A DNA stretch of 64,000 nucleotides from Hyphomicrobiales bacterium (GCA_930633525.1 CAKNFP010000001.1:2644001-2708000); one strand, 5' to 3'; positions 35,430 to 45,040 are shown, counted from the stretch's first letter. Notes: generated by a model not told the origin, from the letters alone. Program-made: numbers and translations.

Positions 35430-37955
35430 ATGGCCTCTATAGCAAGCATCCGCAGCCTGGTCATGCCCATGTCCCAATTGCCCATGTACCACTCGCCCAC
35501 GCCCCACTCGCCTGTGCCTAGCTCGCCCACATCCGATATGCCGGCTCCCCGCTTCCCCTCGCCTCCGGCGTCGATCGGCTGGACGCGTGAGACCACGATC
35601 CGCACCCTCACCATCATATTTGCCTTCTGGCTGGTGACGGCGCTGGTCTGGCCGCTCACCGGCGCGGTCGTGCCGTGGGATTCGAAGAACCACTTCTACC
35701 CCATGCTGCGCTACCTCGGCGCGTCCCTCGAAGCCGGCGAGTGGCCGCTGTGGAACCCCTACCATTTCAGCGGCTACCCTTCGGTTGCTGATCCCCAGTC
35801 GCTCTTGTTCACCCCGTCCATGGTGCTGTTCGGCTGGCTCATGCCCCAGGCATCGATGCAGCTCTTCGACATCGCCGTCTATGCGCATTTCCTCCCGGGC
35901 GCGCTCGGCATCGTCGGGCTGTTCAAGCGCAGAGGCTGGCATCCAGCCGGCGCCATTGTCACGGTCATGATCTATATCCTCGGCGGCTCGGCGTCGGCAC
36001 GCCTGCAGCATACGGGGATGATCTTCTCTTACGGTTATTTCCCACTGGCGCTCTTTCTTCTGGAAAGCTCGCTCGGCCGCCGCTCCTACGTCAGAGCTGT
36101 CGCTTTCGGCGTCATCGCCTCGCTCATGGCGCTCGGACGCGACCAGGTTGCCTATCTCTTCTGCCTCGCGCTGATCGGCAGCGTGGTCTACCAGATCGCA
36201 ACCGCGCAGGCGCCGCTCGCCTATCTGCGCAGCCGCATCGGCCTCCTCGCCGTCATGGCAGCGACGGGAGGCGCCCTCCTCGCGGTGCCCGCCCTCCTGA
36301 CAATCCAGTTTCTCTCGGATTCCAACCGCCCGATGATCGATTTCGCGACAGCGGGCATGGGGTCGCTCCCCCCGCAGAGCCTCGCGACGGCGATCTTCGG
36401 AAATATCTTCGGCTCCCTCAACCTGACCTATGACTATTGGGGACCGGGACCGCATACGCTGCCCGAAGGGACGTGGACGGACCGGGCGATCGACTATCTG
36501 TTCATCGGCACCGTGCCGGCCATGCTTATTCTCTGGCACGGCATCGGGGGCGGCCGCCTGCTTTCCCGCGAGTTCCGCTTCTTCCTCTTCGTCGGCATCG
36601 GCGCCCTTATCTATGCGCTCGGCTACTACACCCCGGTGTTCGAGCTGTTCTACCGCTATATACCGGGTGTCGATCTCTACCGGCGGCCGGCTGACGCAAC
36701 GTTCATGCTGAACTTTGCCTTCGCCATGGCGGCTGGCTATCTCGTTCATCGCTTCATGGCGGAAGGGGTGCCGAAGCGCGCGGATGTCGAGCGCAATCCG
36801 GCCAGCCCTCTTCTCGTTGTGCTTGCCGTGGGGCTGACGGCGGCCGCCATCATCAATGCGAGCCGTTTCGCGATTGCCGCCGGCAAGCTGCCGGAAGCGA
36901 TGATCCAGATCGGCCTCGGCGCCTTCATCGCCTTCATCGCGGCGGCTCTCATCATCGCCGGACGACGGCCCGCCATGCGCGTCTACGCCTGCGCGGCGCT
37001 GATCGCCATCACGGGCGGCGACCTCATCCTGCGCAACGCCGCATCGGCTCTCAATGCGGAGCCGCGTGAGCGCTATGCGGTGTTCGAGCAGCTGCCCTCC
37101 GACCAGCTCCGGGGGCTTCAGGTGCTGACGCGGGAACTCGCGGCCCGCCATGCGGAGGGCGCCCGTCCGCGCGTCGAGATCCTCGGCCTCCAGGGCGCCT
37201 GGCAGAACGCCTCGATGGTGCTGGGGCTTGAAGACACGCTCGGCTACAACCCGCTGCGCATTGCCGACTACGAGCGCGCCGTCGGCCCCGGGGAGAATGC
37301 CGCCGACGCGAGCCTGCGCCAGTTTCCTATCACTTTCCGCAACTATCGCTCGCGGCTCGCCTCGCTGCTCGGCCTCGAGTACATCGTTCTCGACCGTCCC
37401 GTCGAGAAAATGCCGTCCCAGTTCCCGCATCTGCCGCAAGCCAGGCTGATCTATGGCGCGGGAACGATGTGGATCTACAAGATGCCGCCGCGCACGCCAC
37501 GTGCCTATCTGGCAACGCGGCTCGTGCCGGTGGAAAGCGAACGCGTGCTCAAGGAACAGGGCCTGCCCGATCTCGAGCACAGCGACGAAGCTCTCATCGA
37601 CGTGGCCGACATCAAGGATCTCAACAACCGCTACGGCCTCGGCGACGTGTCGGAAACTCAGGAGCCCCCGAGCGGCAAGGCGATCATCACCCGCTATCGT
37701 CGCAACAGCGTGCGCATCCGCGTGGTCACCGACAAGCCGGCGATGCTGGTGTTGCACGACATCTATTATCCGGGCTGGCAGGTCACGGTCGATGGCGAGG
37801 AAAAGCCGATCCGGCGCGCCAATCTTCTGTTCCGTGCCGTAGAGGTGCCTGCCGGCCGCCACATGGTCGAGTTCAGGTACGAGCCCTTGTCGCTCCATAA
37901 TCTCGCCACAGCAGCAGCCGACCTATTGGAAGACAAGGAACGCGCGCCGCGATGA
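35430..37955 (+). CDS. YfhO-family polytopic membrane protein
   Basis: A protein of about 841 residues of the YfhO group (bacterial membrane proteins with a GT-C-like fold; some are needed for glycosylation of lipoteichoic acid). The first membrane helix is TIIFAFWLVTALVWPLTG. It is followed by VPWDSKNHFYPMLRYLG and AGEWPLWNPYHFSGYPSVADPQ, the hallmark first loop with its Asp. At least ten more TMs run to about residue 520, and then a periplasmic domain ends in YYPGWQVTVDGEEKPIRRANLLFRAVEVPAG, typical of YfhO. The start is uncertain: ATG 35430 has AGGA close by; ATG 35463 and 35469 follow. The first 60 residues are an unusual Pro/Ser/His/Met-rich segment. Confidence 0.82.
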   Translation: MASIASIRSLVMPMSQLPMYHSPTPHSPVPSSPTSDMPAPRFPSPPASIGWTRETTIRTLTIIFAFWLVTALVWPLTGAVVPWDSKNHFYPMLRYLGASLEAGEWPLWNPYHFSGYPSVADPQSLLFTPSMVLFGWLMPQASMQLFDIAVYAHFLPGALGIVGLFKRRGWHPAGAIVTVMIYILGGSASARLQHTGMIFSYGYFPLALFLLESSLGRRSYVRAVAFGVIASLMALGRDQVAYLFCLALIGSVVYQIATAQAPLAYLRSRIGLLAVMAATGGALLAVPALLTIQFLSDSNRPMIDFATAGMGSLPPQSLATAIFGNIFGSLNLTYDYWGPGPHTLPEGTWTDRAIDYLFIGTVPAMLILWHGIGGGRLLSREFRFFLFVGIGALIYALGYYTPVFELFYRYIPGVDLYRRPADATFMLNFAFAMAAGYLVHRFMAEGVPKRADVERNPASPLLVVLAVGLTAAAIINASRFAIAAGKLPEAMIQIGLGAFIAFIAAALIIAGRRPAMRVYACAALIAITGGDLILRNAASALNAEPRERYAVFEQLPSDQLRGLQVLTRELAARHAEGARPRVEILGLQGAWQNASMVLGLEDTLGYNPLRIADYERAVGPGENAADASLRQFPITFRNYRSRLASLLGLEYIVLDRPVEKMPSQFPHLPQARLIYGAGTMWIYKMPPRTPRAYLATRLVPVESERVLKEQGLPDLEHSDEALIDVADIKDLNNRYGLGDVSETQEPPSGKAIITRYRRNSVRIRVVTDKPAMLVLHDIYYPGWQVTVDGEEKPIRRANLLFRAVEVPAGRHMVEFRYEPLSLHNLATAAADLLEDKERAPR
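35466..35546 (+). repeat. Degenerate short repeat at the YfhO N-terminus
   Basis: The units CCCATGTCCCAATTG, CCCATGTACCACTCG, CCCACGCCCCACTCG, CCTGTGCCTAGCTCG and CCCACATCCGAT follow each other at 15-nt spacing and encode variants of P-M-S/Y-x-S. They look like a decayed 15-bp tandem repeat at the very start of the coding frame. Role unknown; it also blurs the true start codon. Confidence 0.6.
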
Positions 37956-38030
37956 AATGAGCGGGGCAGTCAGCCGCCGTCTCTGACATGCCGGCTTGCA
38001 GCGGACGCCTTGCCTTGGCAGATACAGGGA

Positions 38031-39056
38031 ATGATGAATCCGCGCGTACTCATGACTGGCGGCCTCGCAGGCGGGCTGGGAGACAGTAACAGGCGTCCTA
38101 CGGCCGCCCCGTCGCGATATGCCGTGGCCGCGCGATGGATCCCGGCAGCTCTCCTTCCGCTTGCTGCGGCTTTGGTCACGCCGGCCTTGGGGCAGGTCCC
38201 CGCGCCACAGGCACATCCGCCCCTGCCCCCGGGACTGCCTCCCGCGACCCTCACAGCGCCGCCGGTGCCGCCGGCCGCGATGGCGCCACTCGATCACCCC
38301 GCGGCCAATAGCCTGATCACGGTGAGCGCCAAGTTGGCAACGGGCGATGCCCCGATCCGCTCCGGCCTGATCTGGCGGATATACCGGCTTGGCCCCGATG
38401 GCGCGGCCCCCGAACTGGTGGCCCGCGCGGACGATGCCACAAGCCATTTTGAACTGCCGCCCGGCACTTATATGCTGCACGCCTCCTATGGTTTCGCCAG
38501 CGCCATGCGCCGCGTCACGCTGCGGAACGCGCCACTCGACGAGACTTTGACGGTCAATGCGGGAGCGCTGAAGGTTTCCGGCACCATCGGCGACATCGCG
38601 ATTCCCGTGTCGAAGCTGACGTTCTCGGTCTATCTGCCGGTCGGCAACGATGCCGAGGGTCGTCTGGTGGTCGCGGATGCAAAGCCTGGCGATCTGATCC
38701 GGCTGCCGGAGGGCGCCTACCACATCGTCTCCACATATGGCGACAGCAACGCGATCATGCGCAGCGACCTGCGCGTCGAGGCGGGCAAGCTCACGGAGGC
38801 CACGATCAACCATCGCGCGGCCACCGTCACGCTGAAGCTCGTGAACACCGCCGGGGGCGAGGCTTTTGCAGGCACCGCCTTCAGCGTTCTGACACCGGGT
38901 GGCGACGTGATCCGCGAGGCGATCGGCGCATTTCCCTCGCTCGTGCTGGCCGAGGGCGACTATGTGCTCATCGCCCGGCATGATGGCCAAGTCTATACGC
39001 GCGAGTTCAAGGTCGACAGCGGCGCCGATCGCGATATCGAAATCGTCGCGCGCTGA
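38031..39056 (+). CDS. Secreted protein of unknown function with a Pro-rich linker
   Basis: A 341-residue protein. A late signal peptide (RWIPAALLPLAAALVTPALGQ, about 36-57) suggests either a long n-region or a start further downstream. It is followed by a Pro/Ala-rich linker (about 58-90) and three or four beta-sandwich-like repeats built on the pattern LPPGTYMLHASYG / LPEGAYHIVSTYG / LAEGDYVLIARHDG. These resemble carboxypeptidase-regulatory-like folds. No catalytic residues are seen. It lies 75 bp after the YfhO-like gene on the same strand, so the two may act together in the envelope. ATG 38031 sits beside AGGGA; the start is not certain. Confidence 0.6.
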   Translation: MMNPRVLMTGGLAGGLGDSNRRPTAAPSRYAVAARWIPAALLPLAAALVTPALGQVPAPQAHPPLPPGLPPATLTAPPVPPAAMAPLDHPAANSLITVSAKLATGDAPIRSGLIWRIYRLGPDGAAPELVARADDATSHFELPPGTYMLHASYGFASAMRRVTLRNAPLDETLTVNAGALKVSGTIGDIAIPVSKLTFSVYLPVGNDAEGRLVVADAKPGDLIRLPEGAYHIVSTYGDSNAIMRSDLRVEAGKLTEATINHRAATVTLKLVNTAGGEAFAGTAFSVLTPGGDVIREAIGAFPSLVLAEGDYVLIARHDGQVYTREFKVDSGADRDIEIVAR

Positions 39057-39068
39057 AAGCGCTGAACC

Positions 39069-39815
39069 TCACGGGACAGCGACGGCCCGGAGGGTGGTTT
39101 CCTTGATGGAAGCCCCCTCCTCCGCATCCATGCGCGATAATCCGAACAGGCTGTCGAAAGCGTCACGCCCGGCGTCCGTGATGATGAGCGCGCGCGTGTC
39201 ATTGTCACGCTTGACCCACTCCCGGCTGAGGCAGTGCTGGCAGAGTGCACGCCCGAGCATTCCGCCCAGGTGGTAGCGTCGTTCGCTCCAGTCGAGACAG
39301 GGCCGGCACAGGACGCCAGGGCGGCTGCCGCTCGCCTCCGTATCGAGGCCAAGCTCGGCGAAAAAGGCGTGGCCGCTCGCCGATACCCGGCCAGCGCCGT
39401 CGTCGAGAACCACATGCCCGGCTTTCTGCAACTGGTCGGCGATGGCCACACCAAGTCGCCCGGCGATGTGATCGTAGCAGGTTCTGGCCGCCCGCAACCG
39501 CTCGTCGGCCGGGCCCGCACGCCGGACAGCGCGCATGCGGCTCGTGGCGAAGCCGAGCATCGTCTCGAGCATATGCCCGGTCTCGGCGGACGCGATTCGG
39601 AAGTAGCGGTGACGCCCCTGCGCGACGACCGTCAGCAAGCCGCCGTCGACCAATTTGCCGAGATGCGCGCTGGCCGTCGGGGCGCTGATGCGGGCAAGAA
39701 AGGCGAGTTCTTTGGCTGTCCGCGCCCTGCCGTCCATCAGCGCGAGCAGGATGTTCGCGCGGGCGGGGTCACCGAGGAGAGCCCCCATCTGAGCAAGGTG
39801 TGTTTGCGCACTCAT
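39069..39815 (-). CDS. ArsR-family transcriptional regulator
   Basis: A 248-residue regulator. The winged helix-turn-helix is at about 1-90: LGDPARANILLALMDGRARTAKELAFLARISAPTASAHLGKLVDGGLLTVVAQGRHRYFRIA. The C-terminal half is longer than in metal-sensing ArsR proteins and has a CRPCLDW and a CQHC pair, which could bind a metal or be structural. No ligand can be inferred. It is divergent from the DUF1127 gene at 39941 and converges with the secreted-protein gene, whose stop is 12 bp away. Confidence 0.85.
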   Translation of the reverse strand: MSAQTHLAQMGALLGDPARANILLALMDGRARTAKELAFLARISAPTASAHLGKLVDGGLLTVVAQGRHRYFRIASAETGHMLETMLGFATSRMRAVRRAGPADERLRAARTCYDHIAGRLGVAIADQLQKAGHVVLDDGAGRVSASGHAFFAELGLDTEASGSRPGVLCRPCLDWSERRYHLGGMLGRALCQHCLSREWVKRDNDTRALIITDAGRDAFDSLFGLSRMDAEEGASIKETTLRAVAVP

Positions 39816-39940
39816 GCCATGACATTAGCAGTCCATATTAAGGAGCGCATGTAACAATGGTTCGCTAGCGATCGAAGCGTTCTCCGGCGACAAGGACGAT
39901 GGCCAAGGTCATGGTCCGCCGCAGAACGAGGATCAAGATC

Positions 39941-40168
39941 ATGGCTAATATATCTCTACCTTCATCGCTTACCGCGCGCGGCAACGATTACGGCTTGCGC
40001 CTGGTGACTTGGATTGAACTCAATCTCTCCCGCTACGCGGAGCGCCGCCGGCTTCGACAGCTGGACGAGAACGCCTTGAAGGACATCGGGCTGTCTCAGG
40101 CAGACGCGGAGCGCGAGGCCAGCCGTTGGCCGTGGGAGGGACCGGCGCGCGTCGCTATCCGACGCTGA
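39941..40168 (+). CDS. DUF1127 small protein
   Basis: A 75-residue protein ending in the DUF1127 (YjiS-like) domain: RRRLRQLDENALKDIGLSQADAEREASRWPW. Short DUF1127 proteins in alphaproteobacteria bind RNA and influence RNA turnover or phosphate and carbon metabolism; whether that holds here is not known. The ATG at 39941 was chosen for GAGGA about 9 nt upstream. An earlier in-frame start at 39899 would add a basic leader. It is read divergently from the ArsR gene. Confidence 0.85.
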   Translation: MANISLPSSLTARGNDYGLRLVTWIELNLSRYAERRRLRQLDENALKDIGLSQADAEREASRWPWEGPARVAIRR

Positions 40169-40190
40169 ACGCCCGCGATTGGCAGATTCA

Positions 40191-40228
40191 GAAAAAAATC
40201 CCGGCGATTCCGTGAACCGCCGGGATTT
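40191..40228 (-). terminator. Intrinsic terminator of thrS
   Basis: An 11-bp perfect stem, AAATCCCGGCG (40196-40206) with CGCCGGGATTT (40218-40228), loop of 11 nt. On the minus strand it is followed by a run of seven T (complement of 40192-40198). It lies 30 bp past the thrS stop. On the plus strand there are only three T after the stem, so it would stop DUF1127 transcripts less well. Confidence 0.85.
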
Positions 40229-40257
40229 GACCGATCGTGTATTTGGCAGCGCGAATA

Positions 40258-42237
40258 CTAGTGCTTGGCCGCGCGTGCCGCGTTCTGCCGAGCCAGATCC
40301 GGCGGCGTTGCCTCAGCGAGCAGTCCCGCCAGCGCCTCGTCCAGCGTCATCGACGTCTGGTTGGGGGACCCGAGCCTGCGGACCGATACGGTACGCTCCG
40401 CCGCTTCCTTGCGACCGACCACGAGCAGCACCGGCACCTTGGCCAGCGAATGCTCGCGGACCTTGTAGGTGATTTTCTCGTTGCGCAGATCGGTTTCAGC
40501 GCGCAAGCCCGCCGCCTTCAACGTCGCCACCACATCCTCCGCATAGGGGTCGGCGTCCGAGGTGATGGTCGCGACGACGACCTGCGACGGCGCCAGCCAT
40601 AACGGGAAATGGCCCGCGAAATGCTCGATCAGGATGCCGGTGAAGCGCTCCATCGAGCCGCAGATGGCACGGTGGATCATCACCGGCGGCTTCTTGGTGC
40701 CGTCGGCATCCACATAGAACGCGCCGAACCGTTCCGGCAGGTTGAAGTCGACCTGCGTCGTGCCGCATTGCCACTCGCGGCCGATGGCATCGCGCAGGGT
40801 GTATTCGAACTTCGGCCCGTAGAAGGCGCCCTCGCCCGGCAGGATGTCGGTCTTGATGCGGTTGCCCGAACGCGCCGCGATCTCCTCCAGCACCCGGCTC
40901 ATCACCGCCTCGGCGTGATCCCAGACCTCATCGGTGCCGACGCGCTTTTCCGGCCGAGTCGACAGCTTCACCACGATCTCCTCGAAGCCGAAATCGGCAT
41001 AGGTCGAGAGAATGAGATCGTTGATCTTGAGGCATTCCTCCGCCATCTGCTCTTCGGTGCAGAAGATATGCGCGTCGTCCTGGGTGAACCCGCGCACGCG
41101 CATCAGCCCATGCAGCGCGCCCGAAGGCTCGTAGCGATGCACGGCGCCGAATTCGGCGAGACGCATCGGCAGGTCGCGATAGCTCTTCAAGCCGTGCTTG
41201 AAAATCTGCACGTGACCGGGACAGTTCATCGGCTTCAAGGCAAAGATGCGCTCGTCTTCCGTCTCATCTCCGGCAGACTGCACCTTGAACATGTTCTCCT
41301 TGTACCAGCCCCAATGCCCCGAGGTCTCCCACAGGGACTTGTCGAGCACCTGCGGCGCGTTGACTTCCGCGTAGTCGGCGGCGAGCCGGCGGCGCATATA
41401 GGCGATCAGGCTCTGGAACAGGCTCCACCCCTTCGGGTGCCAAAAGACGACGCCGGGCCCCTCTTCCTGGAAGTGGAAGAGATCCATCTCGCGGCCGAGC
41501 CGGCGATGATCCCGCTTCTCCGCTTCCTCAAGCTGATGCAGATAGAGATCGAGGTCTTCCTGGTTCCTCCAGGCGGTGCCGTAGATCCGCGTCAGCATCG
41601 GGTTGTTGCTGTCACCACGCCAGTAGGCGCCCGCCACTTTCATCAACTTGAAGGCGTTGCCGATCTTGCCCGTCGAGGTCATATGCGGCCCACGGCAAAG
41701 GTCGAACCAGTCGCCCTGATGATAGATCTTCAGGCTCTGCCCCTCGGGAATGGCGTCGACGAGTTCGACTTTGTAGGCCTCGCCCTTCTCCCGGAAAACC
41801 TCCTTCGCCTTGTCGCGGCTCCAGATGTCCTTGGTGAAAGGCTTATCGCGCGCGATGATCTCGCGCATCTTCGCCTCGATCTTCGGCAGGTCTTCGAGCG
41901 TGAAGGGCTCATTGCGCGCGAAGTCGTAGTAAAAGCCGTTCTCGATGACAGGTCCGATGGTCACCTGGGTGCCGGGGAAGAGCTCCTGCACGGCCTCGGC
42001 CAGCACATGAGCGCAGTCATGGCGGATGAGTTCGAGCGCGCGCGGATCGTCGCGATTGACGAACTCGATGCGCGCGTCGCGCTCAATCGGATCAGCGAGA
42101 TCGGTGACTACGCCGTCCAGCGCCATGGCGACGGTGCGCTTGGCCAGTGACGGGGAAATGCCCTTGGCGATATCGAGGCCGGTCGTTCCTTCGGCGAAGG
42201 AACGCTGGGCACCATCGGGAAACGTCAGATTGATCAT
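40258..42237 (-). CDS. thrS: Threonyl-tRNA synthetase
   Basis: Charges tRNA-Thr; class II synthetase, 659 residues (usual 640-660). The TGS domain is at about 1-62. The editing domain carries the [12 protein letters not shown] motif and the Zn/Cys-associated [13 protein letters not shown]. The catalytic core has [26 protein letters not shown] (motif 2) and the motif 3 region [17 protein letters not shown], where Cys replaces the more common Leu or Gly. The C-terminal anticodon-binding domain ends at [11 protein letters not shown]. The ATG at 42237 has AGGAG upstream. A strong terminator follows. yidD lies just upstream on the same strand. Confidence 0.97.
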   Translation of the reverse strand: MINLTFPDGAQRSFAEGTTGLDIAKGISPSLAKRTVAMALDGVVTDLADPIERDARIEFVNRDDPRALELIRHDCAHVLAEAVQELFPGTQVTIGPVIENGFYYDFARNEPFTLEDLPKIEAKMREIIARDKPFTKDIWSRDKAKEVFREKGEAYKVELVDAIPEGQSLKIYHQGDWFDLCRGPHMTSTGKIGNAFKLMKVAGAYWRGDSNNPMLTRIYGTAWRNQEDLDLYLHQLEEAEKRDHRRLGREMDLFHFQEEGPGVVFWHPKGWSLFQSLIAYMRRRLAADYAEVNAPQVLDKSLWETSGHWGWYKENMFKVQSAGDETEDERIFALKPMNCPGHVQIFKHGLKSYRDLPMRLAEFGAVHRYEPSGALHGLMRVRGFTQDDAHIFCTEEQMAEECLKINDLILSTYADFGFEEIVVKLSTRPEKRVGTDEVWDHAEAVMSRVLEEIAARSGNRIKTDILPGEGAFYGPKFEYTLRDAIGREWQCGTTQVDFNLPERFGAFYVDADGTKKPPVMIHRAICGSMERFTGILIEHFAGHFPLWLAPSQVVVATITSDADPYAEDVVATLKAAGLRAETDLRNEKITYKVREHSLAKVPVLLVVGRKEAAERTVSVRRLGSPNQTSMTLDEALAGLLAEATPPDLARQNAARAAKH

Positions 42238-42330
42238 CAGGAAGGCTCCTGCTCACTCCTGCATACGGCGCAGGTAAGCGTTCAGCGTTGCGGTTTTCAG
42301 AGCCGCGCCATCAACCCGATGGCACGCAGC

Positions 42331-42681
42331 TCATGGAGCGGTCCCGGCACCGCGATCGTCCGTCGGGACAGCCTCGCAGCGCAATGGCGGCGCATTCACG
42401 CCGCGCCAGCGACCGTAGCGCCACGGCTTATACCAGGCGCTGCCGGAGGGCAATCGCTCCGGCACGAGATCAAGCCCTGAGGTACCCCAGGGGTTGCAGC
42501 GGCAAAGCCGCGCGGTTCCCATCCACCCGCCTGCCCAGACCCCATGCAGGCCGATGGCCTCATCCATATAGGACGAGCATGTCGGCAGGTGGCGGCAGGT
42601 GCGTCCGATAACGCTTGAAAGCGTGAGCTGGTAGGTGCGGATCAGGAGATGCGCAATCACAACACCTGGATGTTTTCTCAT
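42331..42681 (-). CDS. yidD: YidD, membrane protein insertion efficiency factor
   Basis: A 116-residue protein, the small partner that aids YidC-dependent membrane insertion and sits at the inner face of the membrane by an amphipathic helix. The core is canonical: LIRTYQLTLSSVIGRTCRHLPTCSSYMDEAIGLHGVWAGGWMGTARLCRCNPWG, with the family cysteines. The C-terminal 40 residues are an extra, Pro/Arg-rich tail. It precedes thrS by 93 bp on the same strand rather than the usual rnpA-yidD-yidC cluster, which is common in Rhizobiales. Confidence 0.92.
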   Translation of the reverse strand: MRKHPGVVIAHLLIRTYQLTLSSVIGRTCRHLPTCSSYMDEAIGLHGVWAGGWMGTARLCRCNPWGTSGLDLVPERLPSGSAWYKPWRYGRWRGVNAPPLRCEAVPTDDRGAGTAP

Positions 42682-42863
42682 GAGCCCACTTGTCTTTTCA
42701 TCGCATGTCGAACAGTGGAGGTACTATGCTCACCAATTGGGTACCGGCCCTCGGCGGTTGGGCATGCTTACGCTGGCGTCGTCCATATCAGGACTGCCGG
42801 CGCGGTAAGCAAATGGTGAAGCTTTTGCACCATAAAAAGCGGCAGTTAGTAAGGAGTATTTAT

Positions 42864-43688
42864 ATGACTCGGTATGCGTTGCCCGCTTTTGGCCTAGGCT
42901 TGCTCATGACAGGCGGAGCAGCCCTTGCCGCCGACTGGAGCTTCCCCACGGAAGCAACCACGACCCGCCAGCCTGACAGCCAGTGGGTCATTACCCTCAA
43001 GGGCAACGGCATCATCAGCCCCGACTACCTCGGCGCGAAGGACTATACCTTCACCCCTTTCCCTTCCGTCGGCATCCGCAAGGCGAGCACGCCCGCGCAG
43101 TTCAGCGCGCCCGATGACGGCATCGGCATAGCCCTGTTCCAGAACGAGTGGTTCAATGCCGGTCCGGTCGCGCGCTACCGCCCCGGCCGCTACCTCGATG
43201 GCAACCGTGAACTCTACGGCCTCGACAAGGTGAAGTGGACCATCGAGGGCGGCGCCTATGCCGAAGTCTGGCCAACACAGAACCTGCGCGGCCGCGTCGA
43301 GGTGCGCCACGGCTTCCGCGACGCCGACGGCTGGGTCGGCGATCTCGCCGCCGATTTCGTGATGCCCATCGGCAATCTCACCCTTTCGGCCGGCCCCCGC
43401 ATGATGTTCGGCAACGGCAAGTTCATGCGCACGAATTTCGGGGTCGATGCCGACGAGGCGTACTACAACTGGCGCGTCACGCCCTATAAGCCCTCTGGCG
43501 GCATGTTCGGCGCCGGTGTGGCTGCTGCCGGCACCTATAAAATCAACGATAACTGGTCTACCACGCTGCAGGCGAGCTGGACGCGATTGGTGCAGGACGC
43601 GAGCAAGAGCCCGATCGTGCGCAACATCGGCTCGAAGGATCAGTTCGTGGTGGGCCTGAGCGCCGCCTATTCCTTCTACGTCCGCTAA
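42864..43688 (+). CDS. MipA/OmpV-family outer-membrane protein
   Basis: A 274-residue beta-barrel precursor with a signal peptide of about 22 residues (ending GGAALA). The MipA/OmpV pattern is visible in ITLKGNGIISPDYLGAKDYTFTPFPSVGIRK, RYRPGRYLDGNRELYGLDKV, and the C-terminal strand QFVVGLSAAYSFYVR ending in an aromatic residue plus Arg. Members act in scaffold or small-molecule passage roles; the role here is unknown. The ATG at 42864 has AAGGAG 7 nt upstream. A second good site (GGAGG, about 42716) precedes an in-frame ATG at 42726 that would bury the signal peptide, so I prefer 42864. Confidence 0.85.
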   Translation: MTRYALPAFGLGLLMTGGAALAADWSFPTEATTTRQPDSQWVITLKGNGIISPDYLGAKDYTFTPFPSVGIRKASTPAQFSAPDDGIGIALFQNEWFNAGPVARYRPGRYLDGNRELYGLDKVKWTIEGGAYAEVWPTQNLRGRVEVRHGFRDADGWVGDLAADFVMPIGNLTLSAGPRMMFGNGKFMRTNFGVDADEAYYNWRVTPYKPSGGMFGAGVAAAGTYKINDNWSTTLQASWTRLVQDASKSPIVRNIGSKDQFVVGLSAAYSFYVR

Positions 43689-43695
43689 GGGCTCT

Positions 43696-44442
43696 ATGAA
43701 CAGCATCCGCCCGCACTGCCAAGCAAGGCGGCTCTTTCAGAGATGCTTACTGGCGGGGCTCGTCGGATTGTTTGCCGGCGCCCCTCCAGTCATGGCAAGG
43801 GACGCCGGCGCACCCTACGTGACTGCGGCGACGATCAACCTTTCCGCGATACTGCCCGCGCCGCCGCCCTCCGGATCGCCGGAGGCGAAGGCGGACATGG
43901 ATGCCGTTCTCGCGTTGCAAGCCGGCCGTACGAGCGAATCCGTCGCACAGTCGCGCTTGGACAGGAAGCAATCGGTTTTCCGCTTCGCGGACGTACTCGG
44001 CCCGGATTTCCGCAAGCGGCGACTGCCTCATACCGCCGCATTCTTCAAACAGATCACACGGGATGAAGAGGCGATCCTTGCGACGGTCAAGGATCGCTGG
44101 CAACGCGCCAGACCCTTCGCCGCCAATCCCGCGGTGACGACCTGCGTCAAGCGGCCCGAGTCGGGGTCCTATCCTTCAAGTCACGCAGCCTTGGGCTACC
44201 TCTACGGCCTCATTCTCGCAGACCTTGTGCCCGACGATCGCGAAGCGCTGATGGCAAGAGCAGAAGCCTACGCCGGAAGCCGAGCGCTGTGTGGGGTCCA
44301 TTATCCAAGCGACATCAACGCAGGCAAGCGCGCCGCTGAGGCCATCTTCGACGCCCTCAAGGCCTCTCCGCGTTATCAGGCCGCCTTGGCGACCGTGCGC
44401 GACGAGATCCAGAGCACATTGAAGCAGAAGAGCGCGCGATAG
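43696..44442 (+). CDS. Class A non-specific acid phosphatase (PhoN-like, PAP2 family)
   Basis: A secreted phosphomonoesterase of 248 residues. It has a signal peptide of about 35 residues (LLAGLVGLFAGAPPVMA) and the three-part PAP2 active site: KDRWQRARP (K-x6-RP), GSYPSSHA (PSGH type, with Ser for Gly) and GSRALCGVHYPSDI (S-R-x5-H-x3-D). This order and spacing fit class A bacterial acid phosphatases, which release phosphate from organic esters in the periplasm. It starts 7 bp after the MipA-like gene with AAGGG as ribosome site, so the two form an envelope operon. Confidence 0.9.
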   Translation: MNSIRPHCQARRLFQRCLLAGLVGLFAGAPPVMARDAGAPYVTAATINLSAILPAPPPSGSPEAKADMDAVLALQAGRTSESVAQSRLDRKQSVFRFADVLGPDFRKRRLPHTAAFFKQITRDEEAILATVKDRWQRARPFAANPAVTTCVKRPESGSYPSSHAALGYLYGLILADLVPDDREALMARAEAYAGSRALCGVHYPSDINAGKRAAEAIFDALKASPRYQAALATVRDEIQSTLKQKSAR

Positions 44443-44593
44443 CCGCCGATCCGACAGGCGGGATGGCCATCATCACCGCCTCAGCCATTGCAGGATATTC
44501 AAGGCTCCGGGATTCGCGTTTCAGGCGCGCTCCGTAGACGCGAAGCCTGCTAAACTTGCTCTCATGCACCATCGTCGGAGATGCGGCCGCGCC

Positions 44594-45040
44594 TCAGCTC
44601 GCCTCGACAAGCCGTTCGGCTTCGATCTTGCTGATCGCGTCCACGACCGCGTCGAAGGTCAAAAGCGTCGAGGCATGGCGCGCCTTATAGCCACGCACGG
44701 GTTCCAACACCTCAAGGTCCGACCAGCGCCCCCCGGGCGGAGGACCATTGTCCTTGAGCATGCGGCGCATGGCCTCACGCACTTGCCGCAACTCCTCCGC
44801 CGTCGCCCCGATCACATGGCGTGCCATGATCGACGACGAGGCCTGGCCGAGCGCGCAGGCCTTCACGTCATGGGCAAAATCCGTAACGGTATCGTGATCC
44901 ATCACGACATCCACCGTGACCGTAGAGCCACACAGCTTCGAATGAGCGGTCGCGGAAGCCTGGGGCTTGGCCAGTCGCCCGAGCCGGGGAATGTCGGCCG
45001 CCAGTTCGAGAATTCGCCTGTTATAGATATCGTTCAGCAT
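44594..45040 (-). CDS. NifU/IscU-like iron-sulfur scaffold protein
   Basis: A 148-residue protein of the NifU N-terminal family. It has RLAKPQASATAHSKLCGSTVTVDVVMD (first Cys), FAHDVKACALGQASSSIMARHVIGATAEEL (second Cys in the AC-x-G-x-A-S pattern) and a third motif with RGYKARHASTLLTFDA where IscU has PxRxxCxxL; the last Cys is replaced by His. Such variants are found in alphaproteobacteria beside folE and may deliver or store clusters. Start ATG 45040. It is divergent from folE, 159 bp apart. Confidence 0.85.
   Translation of the reverse strand: MLNDIYNRRILELAADIPRLGRLAKPQASATAHSKLCGSTVTVDVVMDHDTVTDFAHDVKACALGQASSSIMARHVIGATAEELRQVREAMRRMLKDNGPPPGGRWSDLEVLEPVRGYKARHASTLLTFDAVVDAISKIEAERLVEAS

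Noticed and set aside
35205..37898. A very long open frame (897 codons) on the minus strand opposite the YfhO-like gene
   Set aside because: Its translation is Arg/His/Glu-rich with no membrane or domain pattern; it mirrors the GC-rich codon use of the real gene on the other strand.
40609..42150. Plus-strand open frame of 513 codons opposite thrS
   Set aside because: thrS motifs are clear on the minus strand; the opposite frame shows no domain.
42726..42863. Longer start for the MipA-like gene at 42726
   Set aside because: It has a GGAGG site, but would put 46 residues before a clear signal peptide that has its own AAGGAG site and ATG.
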